From Triglochin maritima (lineage: Eukaryota > Streptophyta > Magnoliopsida > Alismatales > Juncaginaceae), in NCBI GenBank assembly GCA_963682175.1, contig OY821772.1, positions 59,976,925-60,040,924 of the forward strand: a stretch of DNA of 64,000 bases. The letters are read 5' to 3'. Position 1 is the first letter of the stretch. Every line of letters starts with the position of its first letter. This document shows positions 36,092 through 47,940 of the stretch, piece after piece. A program made the position numbers and the translations under genes. Under the pieces are notes generated by a model. The model saw nothing but the letters and a program-made list of their open reading frames with translations. It had not been told where the DNA came from and searched no databases.

Positions 36092-37809
36092 TGTAACGTC
36101 CTCGAACAGCGGAAAATTTAAAATTTAAAACATACAAACAACGGAAGACATTACCAAGATAATACACCAGGTGCACCAACGTATATATATATATATACAG
36201 ATCTGAGTTTACAACAACAGGTGATTACATCAAAAGCTATAAGATAAAATGTACAACGTAATCACAACAACCTCAAAAGGAGGGGAAAGCAGGATCTGTC
36301 CCAGAAGCTCTCCTCCGCAGTCACCACCCATCCTAACACTGCTCACGGCCTGAAAGCAGACAATAAATGCCTGAGTTTCCAGAAGGAAACTCAGTATGCC
36401 AAACCCTAACACATATATGAACAATAATGAAATATGTAATGAATAATGAATAGAACAACAGACACAATCCGGTCTCAGGGGTCCTCTCACCCCAACCCAC
36501 CAACACATGTGCACACACGGCACTGCCGGTACAGTCACGGCAACACAACCGGGTCTCAAGGGTCCTCTCACCCCAACCCCACAACACACACGTGCACACA
36601 AGGCACCGCCGGAAAATCCTCGGCCACGGGTCTCAAGGGTCCTCTCACCCCAACCCCACAACACACACACGTTACTCATACCACTATCGGGCGACAGTCT
36701 GTGCCGTTGCCCAAAAGGCCGGAGAGACGAGCCGCTTTCAAGCGTACGAGCACCCAACCATCGGGCGCCAGTCCGTGCCGTTGCCCCCCGTGAGGCCGGA
36801 GAGACGAGGCGTCGTCAAGTGTACTCATAAAACCACGAATCCGCCAAAAACAGCAGAAACGGTCGAACGAAAACTGTTAATCGGTCGACCGATTCTCACC
36901 TAGAGAACTGGCCCAACCGAAAAACCCGTCAATCGGTCGACCGGCAAAGGGGGCCCGGTCGACCGAAAAGCCCCAGTAAGAAAACGTTTTCGCAAACCAA
37001 ACACCAACCGTCGACCGATCCAACACTCACGGTCGACCGAAAACCACCAGTAAGATTTACCAACAGTCCACACTTCACGGTCGACCGAAACCACACGTCC
37101 GGTCGACCGGCCATTAAGTTAACTTAAACGTCGGTCGGACGAAGTCAATGAGCGGTCGACCGTTTAGATGGTCAACGCCCCCAACCGACCTTCAACAGTA
37201 CTTTCGGTCGACCGGCAAAGGGGTCCCGTTCGACCGAAAATACCCAGGACGTCTTCTCTCTCTAAAATTGCACAACCGGTCGACCGCCCCAAAGGGCATC
37301 GTTCGACCGGTGCGAGGGATTCTGCCCCAAATACACTATAACCGGTCGACCGAACCAAAACACCGGTCGACCGTTTATAGTTTAGATGCTGTTGTGCAGG
37401 TCCGACTAGCCGACACGGCTTACCGTCGACCGCTCCCACTCCCACTCTAACAATAGGTGAGCTTGAAAGCAAGTTTGACATACCTTAAGGCTTGAAGAAG
37501 CCTCGGAAGAAACCACGGCGAGCGCTCCCTCGCGAAACCTCCCGCAATCGACGATCTTCGCTCCTCCGGCGACTCCAACGACAACTCCCGTGCTCCCCAA
37601 TCACCACACCACAGCGACCCTTCCTTTGCTGCCGAGAGAGACGAGTTTTAGAGAGAGAGAGAGATGCGATCGTGAGAGAGAGAGAGAGAGAGTTAACAAA
37701 ATCCAAACCTAATATACTTCCTCTCACTCGATCTCGGTCGTCGATCTCGATCCACCCCTAATCCTCTCCTAAACACCATTAGCACCATAAGCAAGGTTAG
37801 GATATTACA
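36092..37809 (-). repeat. 3' LTR of the gypsy element (left copy)
   Basis: This 1,718-bp LTR carries one copy of a 77-bp unit (from 36598) and 11 exact CGGTCGACCG palindromes between 36880 and 37380, with several near matches. The minus-strand TATA-like box is changed to TATATT (about 37711). The frames at 36230-37481 are translations of these repeats. Confidence 0.93.
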
Positions 37810-37827
37810 ATCCACCCTCCTTAAAAG
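37810..37827 (-). other. Polypurine tract of the gypsy element
   Basis: Read on the minus strand, TTTTAAGGAGGGTGGAT lies directly before the 3' LTR. This is the usual purine-rich primer site for plus-strand synthesis in this lineage. Confidence 0.8.
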
Positions 37828-37843
37828 AATTTCGCCCACGAAA

Positions 37844-40800
37844 TTAAATCCAGTGCTTACCAAACAGCTCCGGATACGACCTCCGGACTTCCTCCTCAAC
37901 CTCCCAAGTAGCCTCTCGCTCAGAGTGATGCTGCCACCTGACCTTAACCATAGGAATGGTCCTCCTCCTGAGCTGGCCGAATCCCACAATCTCCACCGGT
38001 CTCTCCTCAAGAGACAAATCCTGCTGAATCTCTGGAACCTCAATCTGAATCACATGTAAAGGATCTGACACGTACTTCCTCAGCATCGACACGTGGAAGA
38101 CGTCATGAAGACCAGAGAACTGTGGCGGCAGCGCAACCCGGTAGGCGACCTCTCCAACTCTGTCTAAAATCTCAAACGGTCCAATATACCTCGGACTGAG
38201 CTTCCCCTTCTTCCCGAATCTCATCACCCCGCGCGACGGTGAGATCTTCAGAAAGACATGATCGCCAACCTCAAAAATCAACACTCGCCTACGCCGATCC
38301 GCGTAGCTCTTCTGCCTGCTCTGAGCTGTTGCTAGTCGCCGCCTGATCACATCAACCTTCTCAGCATACATCTGTATAATCTCAGGCCCGACTAACTGTC
38401 TCTCGCCTACCTCACTCCAGCACACCGGTGATCTGCAGGGTCTCCCGTACAAAGCCTCGTACGGCGCCATCCCAATACTCGCATGGTAGCTGTTGTTGTA
38501 GGCGAACTCAATCAACGACAGGTGCTCATCCCAGTGCCCTGCCCAATCCAGAGTGCACGCTCTCAGCATGTCCTCTAACGTCTGAATAGTCCTCTCGGAC
38601 TGGCCGTCGGTCTGCGGATGAAATGTTGTACTGAACTTCAGACGGGTCCCCAGAGCCTCCTGCAAACTCCCCCAGAATCTGGAAGTGAACCTCGGATCTC
38701 GATCCGATATGATACTCACTGGCACCCCATGTAGTCTGACGATCTCCTCTACATACAACCTCGTCAGGCCCTCCAAAGGTAAAGTAGTCCGGATGGCCAG
38801 AAAGTGTGCAGACTTGGTCAGTCGATCGACTATAACCCAAATCGCGTCGTGATGTCTCCTCGTCTTCGGTAACCCGGTGACAAAATCCATCGTCACGTGC
38901 TCCCATTTCCACTCAGGTAGCTCTATACTCTGCATCGGTCCCGCTGGTCTCTGGTGCTCGATCTTCACCCGCTGGCAAACCAAGCATCTAGCCACAAAAT
39001 CGGCCACGTCACGCTTCATCCCTCTCCACCAGAAGTTCCTCTGCAGATCCTTATACATCTTCGTACTCCGCAGGTGAATAGAATATCTCGCTCGGTGTGC
39101 CTCCTCCATGATATCATCCCTCAATCCATCGACCCTCGGCACCCAGATCCGACTCCTGAACCTCAGACCTCCATCCACTCCCACGGTGAAGTCGGATCCA
39201 TCCCTGGCAGCTGACCGTAGCAGACTAGTCAACTCCTCATCACTGTGTTGAGCCTGAACAACTCGACTGACGGTTTGCGGCTCCACTCGAAGTCCCGCAA
39301 TCACTGCCCCCTCCGAGCTCTCGGCGAACGGCCTCCACTCAGACAATGTCTCGAGTAACCTCCACTCCTGAATGCACAAACTCGCCGCTGACACCTCTAC
39401 TTTTCTGCTCAGCGCGTCCGCAACTGAATTCGCCTTCCTCGGATGATAGGAGATGGTGAAATCAAAATCCTTAATCAGCTCAAGCCATCTGCGCTGTCTC
39501 ATGTTCAGCTCCCTCTGTGAAAACAGATAATTCAGACTCTGATGATCAGTGAAGACTTCGAACCGCTCACCATACAAATAGTGACGCCAAATCTTCAGAG
39601 CATGTACCACGGCTGCCAACTCTAAATCGTGAGTGGGGTAATTCTTCTCGTGCACCTTCATCTGCCTCGAAGCATACGCCACTACCTGCCCGTGCTGCAT
39701 CAGTACACAACCCAGACCAACACCTGAGGCGTCGCTGTAAATCACAAAACCGCCACTACCACTGGGAAGCGTCAGAACTGGAGCAGTCGTCAACCGACTC
39801 TTCAGTTCCTGAAAACTGTTCTCGCATTTCTGGGACCAAACAAACTTCATTCCTTTCTTCGTCAGCGCTGTCAGGGGTGAAGCAAGTCTCGAGAAGTCTT
39901 TGATGAACCGACGGTAATATCCCGCCAATCCAACAAAACTCCTAATCTCAGTCACACTCGTCGGGGCTCTCCACTGTGTCACTGCCTCGACCTTCGCTGG
40001 ATCCACTGATATCCCAGCTCTCGATACTATGTGCCCCAAAAATGCTACACTATGAAGCCAGAACTCGCACTTCGAGAACTTGGCATACAACTGCTGATCT
40101 CTCAGAATGCCCAGTACAATCCTCAGATGCTCCCGGTGCTGCTCCATATCTGGTGAATAGACCAAGATATCGTCCACGAAGACAATCACGAAACGGTCGA
40201 GATACTGACTGAAAGTCCTATTCATCAGATCCATAAATGCTGCAGGCGCGTTCGTCAACCCGAACGGCATCACCAGAAACTCAAAGTGCCCGTACCTCGT
40301 CCGGAGAGCTGTCTTCTGAACATCTGCCTCTCTGATCCTCAACTGATGATACCCGGATCGCAGATCAATCTTCAAGAACACCTTCGCTGACTGCAACTGG
40401 TCAAACAGGTCCTCGATCCTGGGCAAAGGATACTGATTCCTCACGGTAACATTATTCAGTATCCGGTAATCTATACACATCCGCAACGAGTCGTCCTTCT
40501 TCCTCACAAAAAGAATCGGCGCACCCTACGGCGAGACGCTCGGTTGGATAAACCCTGTATCCATCAGAACCTGTAACTGCTTCTTCAGCTCCGACAACTC
40601 TGCAGGCGCCATCCTGTACGGAACCTTTGACTGCAGTGTAGCCTCAGCTACCAAATCAATGCCGAACTCTATCTCTCTGTGAGGTGGCAGACCGGAGACA
40701 TCATCAGCAAACACATCGGGAAAATCCTGTACAATCTCAATGTCCTCCAGCCTCCTCAACTCCGGATCTGGAACTACCAAGGTGGCTAAAAAAGCCCTGC

Positions 40801-42274
40801 AACCCTGCTGAATCAACTTCTGAGCTCTAACAGAAGAAACAACCAACCGACCTCCGCGGTCCTTCAATCCTCTGATCAGAAGATCAGGCAAACCCTGCCT
40901 CGGAATCAAAATCCTCTTATCACGGCACAAGACTTGAACGTCATACTGGGACAACCAATCCATCCCAAGTATAACATCAAAGTCCACCATCGGTAGCAAG
41001 ACCAGGTCAGCCGGAAATTCCTGGTCTCCCGAAGCAATCGTGGCGCCGGGAAGAAATCTCCCCACAGTGCCCACCAAACCCAGGGGTGTGCTGACCTCCA
41101 AAGTGGCAGTCAACATCGCAGGGGTACGGCCTAACACGCTCGCAAACTGCTCAGAGATAAACGAGTGTGTGGCCCCAGAGTCGAACAACACCCTAGCTAC
41201 CAAATCATCAACTAGCAGCGTACCTTCCACCACCGTGCTGGCATCCCTAGCCTCATCATCCCTGATAGTGAAGACTCGTCCAGCTCTCCTCCCCTGCTGA
41301 GGTGGTGCTGCAGGTCTACTCGGTCCCGCTCCACCAGACGTGGAAGATCCCGGTCGTCCGCTAGGCCCACCTGGCGCGCTCGGACAAGAACGGACGAAGT
41401 GTCCCATCTGACCACAACCGTGACAAGCGTCGGGGCGGTGTCCGCACCCCCGTCCCGGATGAACTCTGCCACACTGCCTACACGGTCCGCTCTGCGAGGC
41501 TCCACCTCCGTCTATCCTGGGCCTCTTGCCCGGATTCCCCTGTAACTGTCCTCCTGGACGTCCTGCAGGCTTCACCTGCAACCTCCTAGCATCCTCCAGG
41601 ATCTCCTGACTATCCTGGTCCATGATGGTCGCAAACTTTACAGCATCAGCTAAAGTCTGCGGCATACTGGTCGTGACACGAGCTCTGAACTGCGGCCTCA
41701 GACCCCGCACAAACTTCCGAGCCCTCTGCTCCTGGGTCACATAAATCTCCGGGCAGTATCGTTCCAAAGCATGGAACCTGCTGATATAAGCCGCCAAGGT
41801 CATATCCCTCTGCTCAAGGGCCAGAAACTGCTCTCTCTTCCGATCACGAACGTGCTGCGGAAAGTACTGTTGGTTGAACTCCACCAGGAAGTCCTCCCAA
41901 CTCACGTCCTCACTGTCGTCGAACACGACAGCCAAAGTGGTCCTCCACCAGTTGGACGCATCTCCATCCAAAACATAGGTGGCCAGGCCCACCATCCTCT
42001 CTGGTGTCACTCCAATAGCCCGGAAGATCTTCTGGATACTGAAGACCCAGTCCTCTGCTGCCTCGGAGTCACCTCTGCCACTGAAAATCGGCGGATGCTG
42101 ACGCATAAAGCGATCATGCATAACGCCAGTCCGGTCGGCGCGGCTCTCCAGAAGCTCGCCCAACATCTTCAGCGTCACTGGCTCAGACGGCCTCTCCTCC
42201 GCCTCAGCAGCCCCAGCAGACTCCTCACTGGAACTGCGATAGCGCGTGGGAGGTCTCACACGTCTCGGAGCCAT
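37844..42274 (-). pseudogene. Gypsy Gag-Pol polyprotein with one premature stop
   Basis: The frame spans 1,477 codons from ATG at 42274 to the stop at 37844-37846. It is interrupted once by TAG at 40526-40528, between the protease and reverse-transcriptase regions. Visible in order: a Gag capsid with CHGCGQMGHFVRSC zinc knuckle, protease LFDSGATHSF, and reverse transcriptase with FVDDILVYS. RNase H follows ([10 protein letters not shown], then [10 protein letters not shown]), then the integrase HHCC zinc domain (CLVCQRVK) and DDE core ([17 protein letters not shown]). The chromodomain-like tail contains [20 protein letters not shown] full-length product would need readthrough of the stop. No other lesion was seen. 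Frames overlapping on the other strand are shadows. Confidence 0.93.
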
Positions 42275-42389
42275 CTGCAGAACAAGAGAGCTCGACTCAG
42301 AAATGAAATATACATGCATGCATGACCTACTAAAATGCAGACTCAACTCCTAAGGGTGGTTTCTTTGGACAAAGACTCAGGAACCGACC

Positions 42390-42401
42390 GCTCTGATACC
42401 A
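42390..42401 (-). other. Primer-binding site of the gypsy element
   Basis: On the minus strand TGGTATCAGAGC matches the standard initiator-tRNA-Met primer complement and lies three bases inside the 5' LTR. It proves minus orientation. Confidence 0.9.
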
Positions 42402-42404
42402 AAT

Positions 42405-44340
42405 TGTAACGTCCTCGAACAGCGGAAATTTTAAAATTTAAAACATACAAACAACGGAGGACATTACCAAGATAATACACCAGGTGCACCAACGTATATA
42501 TATATACAGATCTGAGTTTACAACAAGAGGTGATTACATCAAAAGCTATAAGATAAAATGTACAATGTAATCACAACAACCTCAAAAGGAGGGGAAAGCA
42601 GGATCTGTCCCAGAAGCTCTCCTCCGCAGTCACCACCCCTCCTAACGCTGCTCACGGCCTGAAAGCAGACAATAAATGCCTGAGTTTCCAGAAGGAAACC
42701 CAGTATGCCAAACCCTAACACATATATGAACAATAATGAAATATGTAATGAATAATGAATAGAACAACAGACACAATCCGGTCTCAGGGGTCCTCTCACC
42801 CCAACCCACCAACACATGTGCACACACGGCACTGCCGGTACAGTCACGGCAACACAACCGGGTCTCAAGGGTCCTCTCACCCCAACCCCACAACACACAC
42901 GTGCACACAAGGCACCGCCGGAAAATCCTCGGCCACGGGTCTCAAGGGTCCTCTCACCCCAACCCCACAACACACACGTGCACACAAGGCACCGCCGGAA
43001 AATCCTCGGCCACGGGTCTCAAGGGTCCTCTCACCCCAACCCCACAACACACACGTGCACACAAGGCACCGCCGGAAAATCCTCGGCCACGGGTCTCAAG
43101 GGTCCTCTCACCCCAACCCCACAACACACACGTGCACACAAGGCACCGCCGGAAAATCCTCGGCCACGGGTCTCAAGGGTCCTCTCACCCCAACCCCACA
43201 ACACACACACGTTACTCATACCACTATCGGGCGACAGTCTGTGCCGTTGCCCAAAAGGCCGGAGAGACGAGCCGCTTTCAAGCGTACGAGCACCCAACCA
43301 TCGGGCGCCAGTCCGTGTCGTTGCCCCCCGTGAGGCCGGAGAGACGAGGCGCCGTCAAGTGTACTCATAAAACCACGAATCCGCCAAAAACAGCAGAAAC
43401 GGTCGAACGAAAACTGTTAATCGGTCGACCGATTCTCACCTAGAGAACTGGCCCAACCGAAAAACCCGTCAATCGGTCGACCGGCAAAGGGGGCCCGGTC
43501 GACCGAAAAGCCCCAGTAAGAAAACGTTTTCGCAAACCAAACACCAACGGTCGACCGACCCAACACTCACGGTCGACCGAAAACCACCAGTAAGATTTAC
43601 CAACAGTCCACACTTCACGGTCGACCGAAACCACACGTCCGGTCGACCGGCCATTAAGTTAACTTAAACGTCAGTCGGACGAAGTCAATGAGCGGTCGAC
43701 CGTTTAGATGGTCAACGCCCCCAACCGACCTTCAACAGTACTTTCGGTCGACCGGCAAAGGGGTCCCGTTCGACCGAAAATACCCAGGACGTCTTCTCTC
43801 TCTAAAATTGCACAACCGGTCGACCGCCCCAAAGGGCATCGTTCGACCGGTGCGAGGGATTCTGCCCCAAATACACTATAACCGGTCGACCGAACCAAAA
43901 CACCGGTCGACCGTTTATAGTTTAGATGCTGCTGTGCAGGTCCGACGAGCCGACACGGCCTACCGTCGACCGCTCCCACTCCCACTCTAACAATAGGTGA
44001 GCTTGAAAGCAAGTTTGACATACCTTAAGGCTTGAAGAAGTCTCGGAAGAAACCACGGCGAGCGCTCCCTCGGAAACCTCCCGCAATCGACGATCTTCGG
44101 TCCTCCGGCGACTCCAACGACAACTCCCGTGCTCCCCAATCACCACACCACGGCGACCCTTCCTTTGCTGCCGAGAGAGACGAGTTTTAGAGAGAGAGAG
44201 ATGTGATCGTGAGAGAGAGAGAGTTAACAAAATCCAAACCTTATATACTTTCTCCCACTCGATCTCGGCCGTCGATCTCGATCCACCCCTAATCCTCTCC
44301 TAAACACCATTAGCACCATAAGCAAGGTTAGGATATTACA
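42405..44340 (-). repeat. 5' LTR of the gypsy element (right copy)
   Basis: This 1,936-bp LTR carries four tandem copies of the 77-bp unit (starts 42907, 42984, 43061, 43138) against one in the other LTR, which explains most of the length difference. Twelve exact CGGTCGACCG palindromes lie between 43420 and 43915. A TATATAA box on the minus strand is at 44241-44247. If that is the promoter, the palindrome array lies in the transcribed leader. Confidence 0.93.
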
Positions 44341-44345
44341 GTAAA

Positions 44346-47300
44346 CTTCTTTAAAATAATGACCGACACTTCCATGAAGAAACCTAGACATTATTCATGT
44401 TACCATTATTGGATATTGATGAACCCCTGCTCCAACTTCATGTATAAAATATGTTTTTAGATGGTTTGAATTGAATAAAGTATCTATTTTGGCCCAACTC
44501 TATCTCTGTTAGGTGGGGGGTATCATTTTCTTCTAAAACAAGCTTTGCATCTTTATTATTCTCTTTCGTCATATTTACATCGATAAATATATTCTTCCAA
44601 GTTAGAGTTTTTGTAACTTATAATTTCCAACTTTACCACATTGTGCTCATATAATGTTCGTCCACTCTTTAGAATAGTATTATTTGTGTGTATCTGCAGC
44701 AATGTGTGGTGAAAGACTTCTGATTGATATGGAGATTGATATATATGTAGTGACATTGACATAGAATCTATCACAAGGACGTATATATTTAGTATAATCG
44801 TGTTTAGTAAGCTGAGTTGACATAAATTTGATGCAAAAGAAAGTATTCATGCAAAAATAAAATATTTTGAGATTATATAACCAATATCATATTGGAGGGT
44901 ATGTATGAGCTAATATTAGAGAGATGTTACTGTAAATATAATCAGCTTATTCACTCCAACTTAATCGGCTTATTGCAAAGGTCGCGTCGGAAGAAAAAAA
45001 AAATAGTGATTATGATTTCTGGATTTTAAATTAAACCTAATAGTAGGATTTGTGGGGTGACATCTTTGGTGGCTGAAAGTGATCAGAAGTCCACACATAA
45101 CAACAGCTCATACCGGATTTTGTCTCTAGAAGACAACAAGAACCATTAAATATAGACATGTGAAACTTAATTTCGAAAAGAAATTATGCGTGTACTTGGT
45201 TGGAGCCAATGCTGGTTGGTTCTCAACCGTCAATTGGAAGTTACCAACATGAGTGGCCTTGAAATACATCTGACCGTCATTGCGATTTTGAGCCTAATCC
45301 AACTAATTGGGTATGACCAATGGTACATAGTGTGGTTCATGGTGTGTGCGAGCTTAAAACTGGATTAAGTTGGTGTGCGGTCGACCTACGATTCCAACTT
45401 CAACTTGTGATTTGCTAGTCCGCAATCCAAATGGACACATATTTTAGGAGATAGTTCACTCTTGTTGTTGCAGAATTTAGGTTAAGAATGTCGGAATTTG
45501 TAAGGATATTCTAACAATGTCAGAAATTCATCTATGTATCTAATTATTGGTAAAATATTTTTTAGATGAGTCGAAATCCAAAAAGACTAAATCCAGAGAA
45601 GTTGGAATCCAAAATTATTAATAATATAAGTGTTGAAATGAAAGAAGAAGAAATCTTCACAAACCATACTGAATTCTAAAATCCGGAGATGTCGAAATCA
45701 CATAAACTCTTCAAAATATAGGTAATATATATATATATATATAAAAAGTGATCAAAATCCAAAATGATAAAAATGCCAAGCAGGAGGCAGGACTCCCAAC
45801 TCCCCTTCCCACAAGGTAACCAACTTGGAAGATAAGTTAGATGTATCGTACTTTTCTGAAAAAGATTATGCAACTGATTGGATTTTTTGTTTCAAAAATT
45901 CATATAAAATCAAATAAATCATATTTATGGTTTATCTTCCAAGTTACAACCGTATTGGTGTTAGAAAATATGATCACCAACTAATAATAAGCTTTTAATT
46001 GTAAAAAATCTATGCAAAAAGATATAAGTAGTAGAGTTTAGGTGAGGGTCAACATAATTGATTCCTACAGCATCGCCACCTTTTTTGTACATGTGAAGGT
46101 GTGAAGTTTTCTGTTTACGCGTGAATGAAGCCCAGAGAGTACATAACATACATACATACATCTCGCAAGTCACAACAACCGACCTCCACTAGTGCCCCTC
46201 CCCCCATACTAATGGCTGCTGCATTCCTTCCTTTTTCCCTCCACTATTCCCACAAGTCTCCAATAAATGATTGCAAACTTGCAATTTAATTAATTTTGCC
46301 TTGTGGAAGTATGAAACTTTTATGCAAATGTATGTCATATAGAAATTAGGATTATATATGTAAAACTAAAGACGCATTACGGTCATAACATGTTCTTGCA
46401 AGTGGTGGGGTTTGATGGTCGTTCTTTCCTCGAAAGACAAACCAACCGACATGTTCATACCTGTCCATAACATAACGGTTAAAGCTATGTCTTTGAACAT
46501 GCTTGCCAAGCTGCCCTGGATTGCTCAGCATGTCGGGTGCTCAACTTTAATTACGTGAAGATGATGTCGTGTAGAAATAAACATGTGATGAAGCAGGAAC
46601 TGAAGGCATTGCAGCAAGCTTGACGTCATATTCTGTGCTTTGTGTTTTTGTTCCCTCACTTTTCTTTCAAAACAAAAATATGCATTGATGATTGGGTGAA
46701 GTACGGGCTATTGGCTCGTGAGCAAGCAAGCAGGCATTCGCATAGTGCAATAATTGGGCAGGCGCCTTTAGTTGTGATTCTCTCAAACAAAATCATGGGT
46801 TGTATGATTGGAGCCATGCTTCGTAGTCTTTTTTCTTTCTTGATTTTTTCATCACATACTAACACCAAAAAGATGAAAACAGAAAGAACACCAACTGAAC
46901 CTGTAAACTATCATGCTGAAAAAGTTACACCTAAGCATGAGATTTGATCTCAAACTTACTCTTCGCACCATCTGATGATCTGAATTAAGCATAAGATTTC
47001 ATAATTATTTTCTAGATTCCTGTCGAGCACATATGCTAATCAGAGATCCTATTGAGCATGGACGAAAATCACCAAACAGTTTCACATTGAAATTCCGTAG
47101 TTACCAAACAAATGAGCCAATTGTATAGTGTATGGCAAGGGCAATAAAATGAAATACACGTCAAAAATCACCACATTAAGATCATCCGTAACCATGATTC
47201 GAACTACTTTACCATGAACTTTCTCTCTTTTCTTTTTCTCTTCCAAATCATTTCTCTTTCTTCCGCATCAACTCTCTATCACCAACCCATTTTCTTTTCT

Positions 47301-47940
47301 TTCCTACACTATTCACCTCTTAACCATGACTCATCTCTCATCCACATTTTGGGGTCAATCTTGAAACAAATTCTAAAAAATCAAAAAAAATTAGAAAACA
47401 TATTTTTTTTAAAATAAAACTAATTTTAAAAAATCAAAACAAAAAACTTTAAAAAAAGTGACGACCCGAACAACCAAGTCGTCAAGGGTCGTTGATTACT
47501 TGTGCTCTAATAGGTATCGTCAATCAAAAATTTAGCATTCCGAAGCCACATAAACATAAACCATAGAAGAGTTATTGACGAGCACCAATCCACCTCATCG
47601 AGATGCAGCCTCATTAAAGTAACACTGATTTCTAACAATCTGAGGTTAGGGCACAATAAAAAATAAAAGCACCATGAGCAAATTTATGATCATGTGAGTA
47701 ATCAAAAACACGCTATCGAATTTAATAATATGAACACCTACTTTAGCCCCAAAGCCACTCCAACCAAACCCTAACGATATGAAACTACAAATTTCACAAG
47801 CACTGCCAGGAAAGAAACACTCAAAAAACAAACTCACTAGCAAATTCTTCTTCCCGGTAAATGAAATATCGATACACTATACAAATACACAATAATAAAT
47901 GAACACCGAAGCATAACTGTACTAGTAATTAAAATGGCTG
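44346..47940. other. Intergenic region between the gypsy element and CLASP
   Basis: About 3.6 kb of AT-rich sequence. No gene is supported. Frames such as 46642-46947 have no domain or splice context. The CLASP 3' UTR should occupy the last few hundred bases before 47941. Confidence 0.5.

Larger units (their letters stand above)
36092..44340 (-). mobile_element. Nearly intact chromodomain-type gypsy retrotransposon
   Basis: A complete Ty3/gypsy element of 8,249 bp in minus orientation. LTRs at 36092-37809 and 42405-44340 both begin TGTAACGTCC and end GGATATTACA. GTAAA occurs directly outside both ends (36087-36091 and 44341-44345), the expected 5-bp target duplication. The primer-binding site and polypurine tract are in place. 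A single frame encodes Gag, protease, reverse transcriptase, RNase H, integrase and a chromodomain-like tail, broken only by one in-frame TAG at 40526-40528. About 25-30 substitutions separate the LTRs by eye, so the insertion is recent. The tail sequence and polypurine context suggest the Tekay/Del chromovirus lineage. Confidence 0.95.

Noticed and set aside
42907..43215. Regularly spaced 77-bp repeats as a possible CRISPR-like array
   Set aside because: The repeats are directly contiguous with no unique spacers, lie inside an LTR, and the genome is a plant's.
42755..43443. Long overlapping frames (up to 192 codons) in several frames of the right gypsy LTR
   Set aside because: They arise from the 77-bp tandem unit, whose length is not a multiple of three, so all frames give the same repeated peptide. 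No start context or family resemblance.
46642..46947. 101-codon frame between the gypsy element and CLASP
   Set aside because: No recognisable domain, overlapped by a minus-strand frame, and no promoter or splice context.
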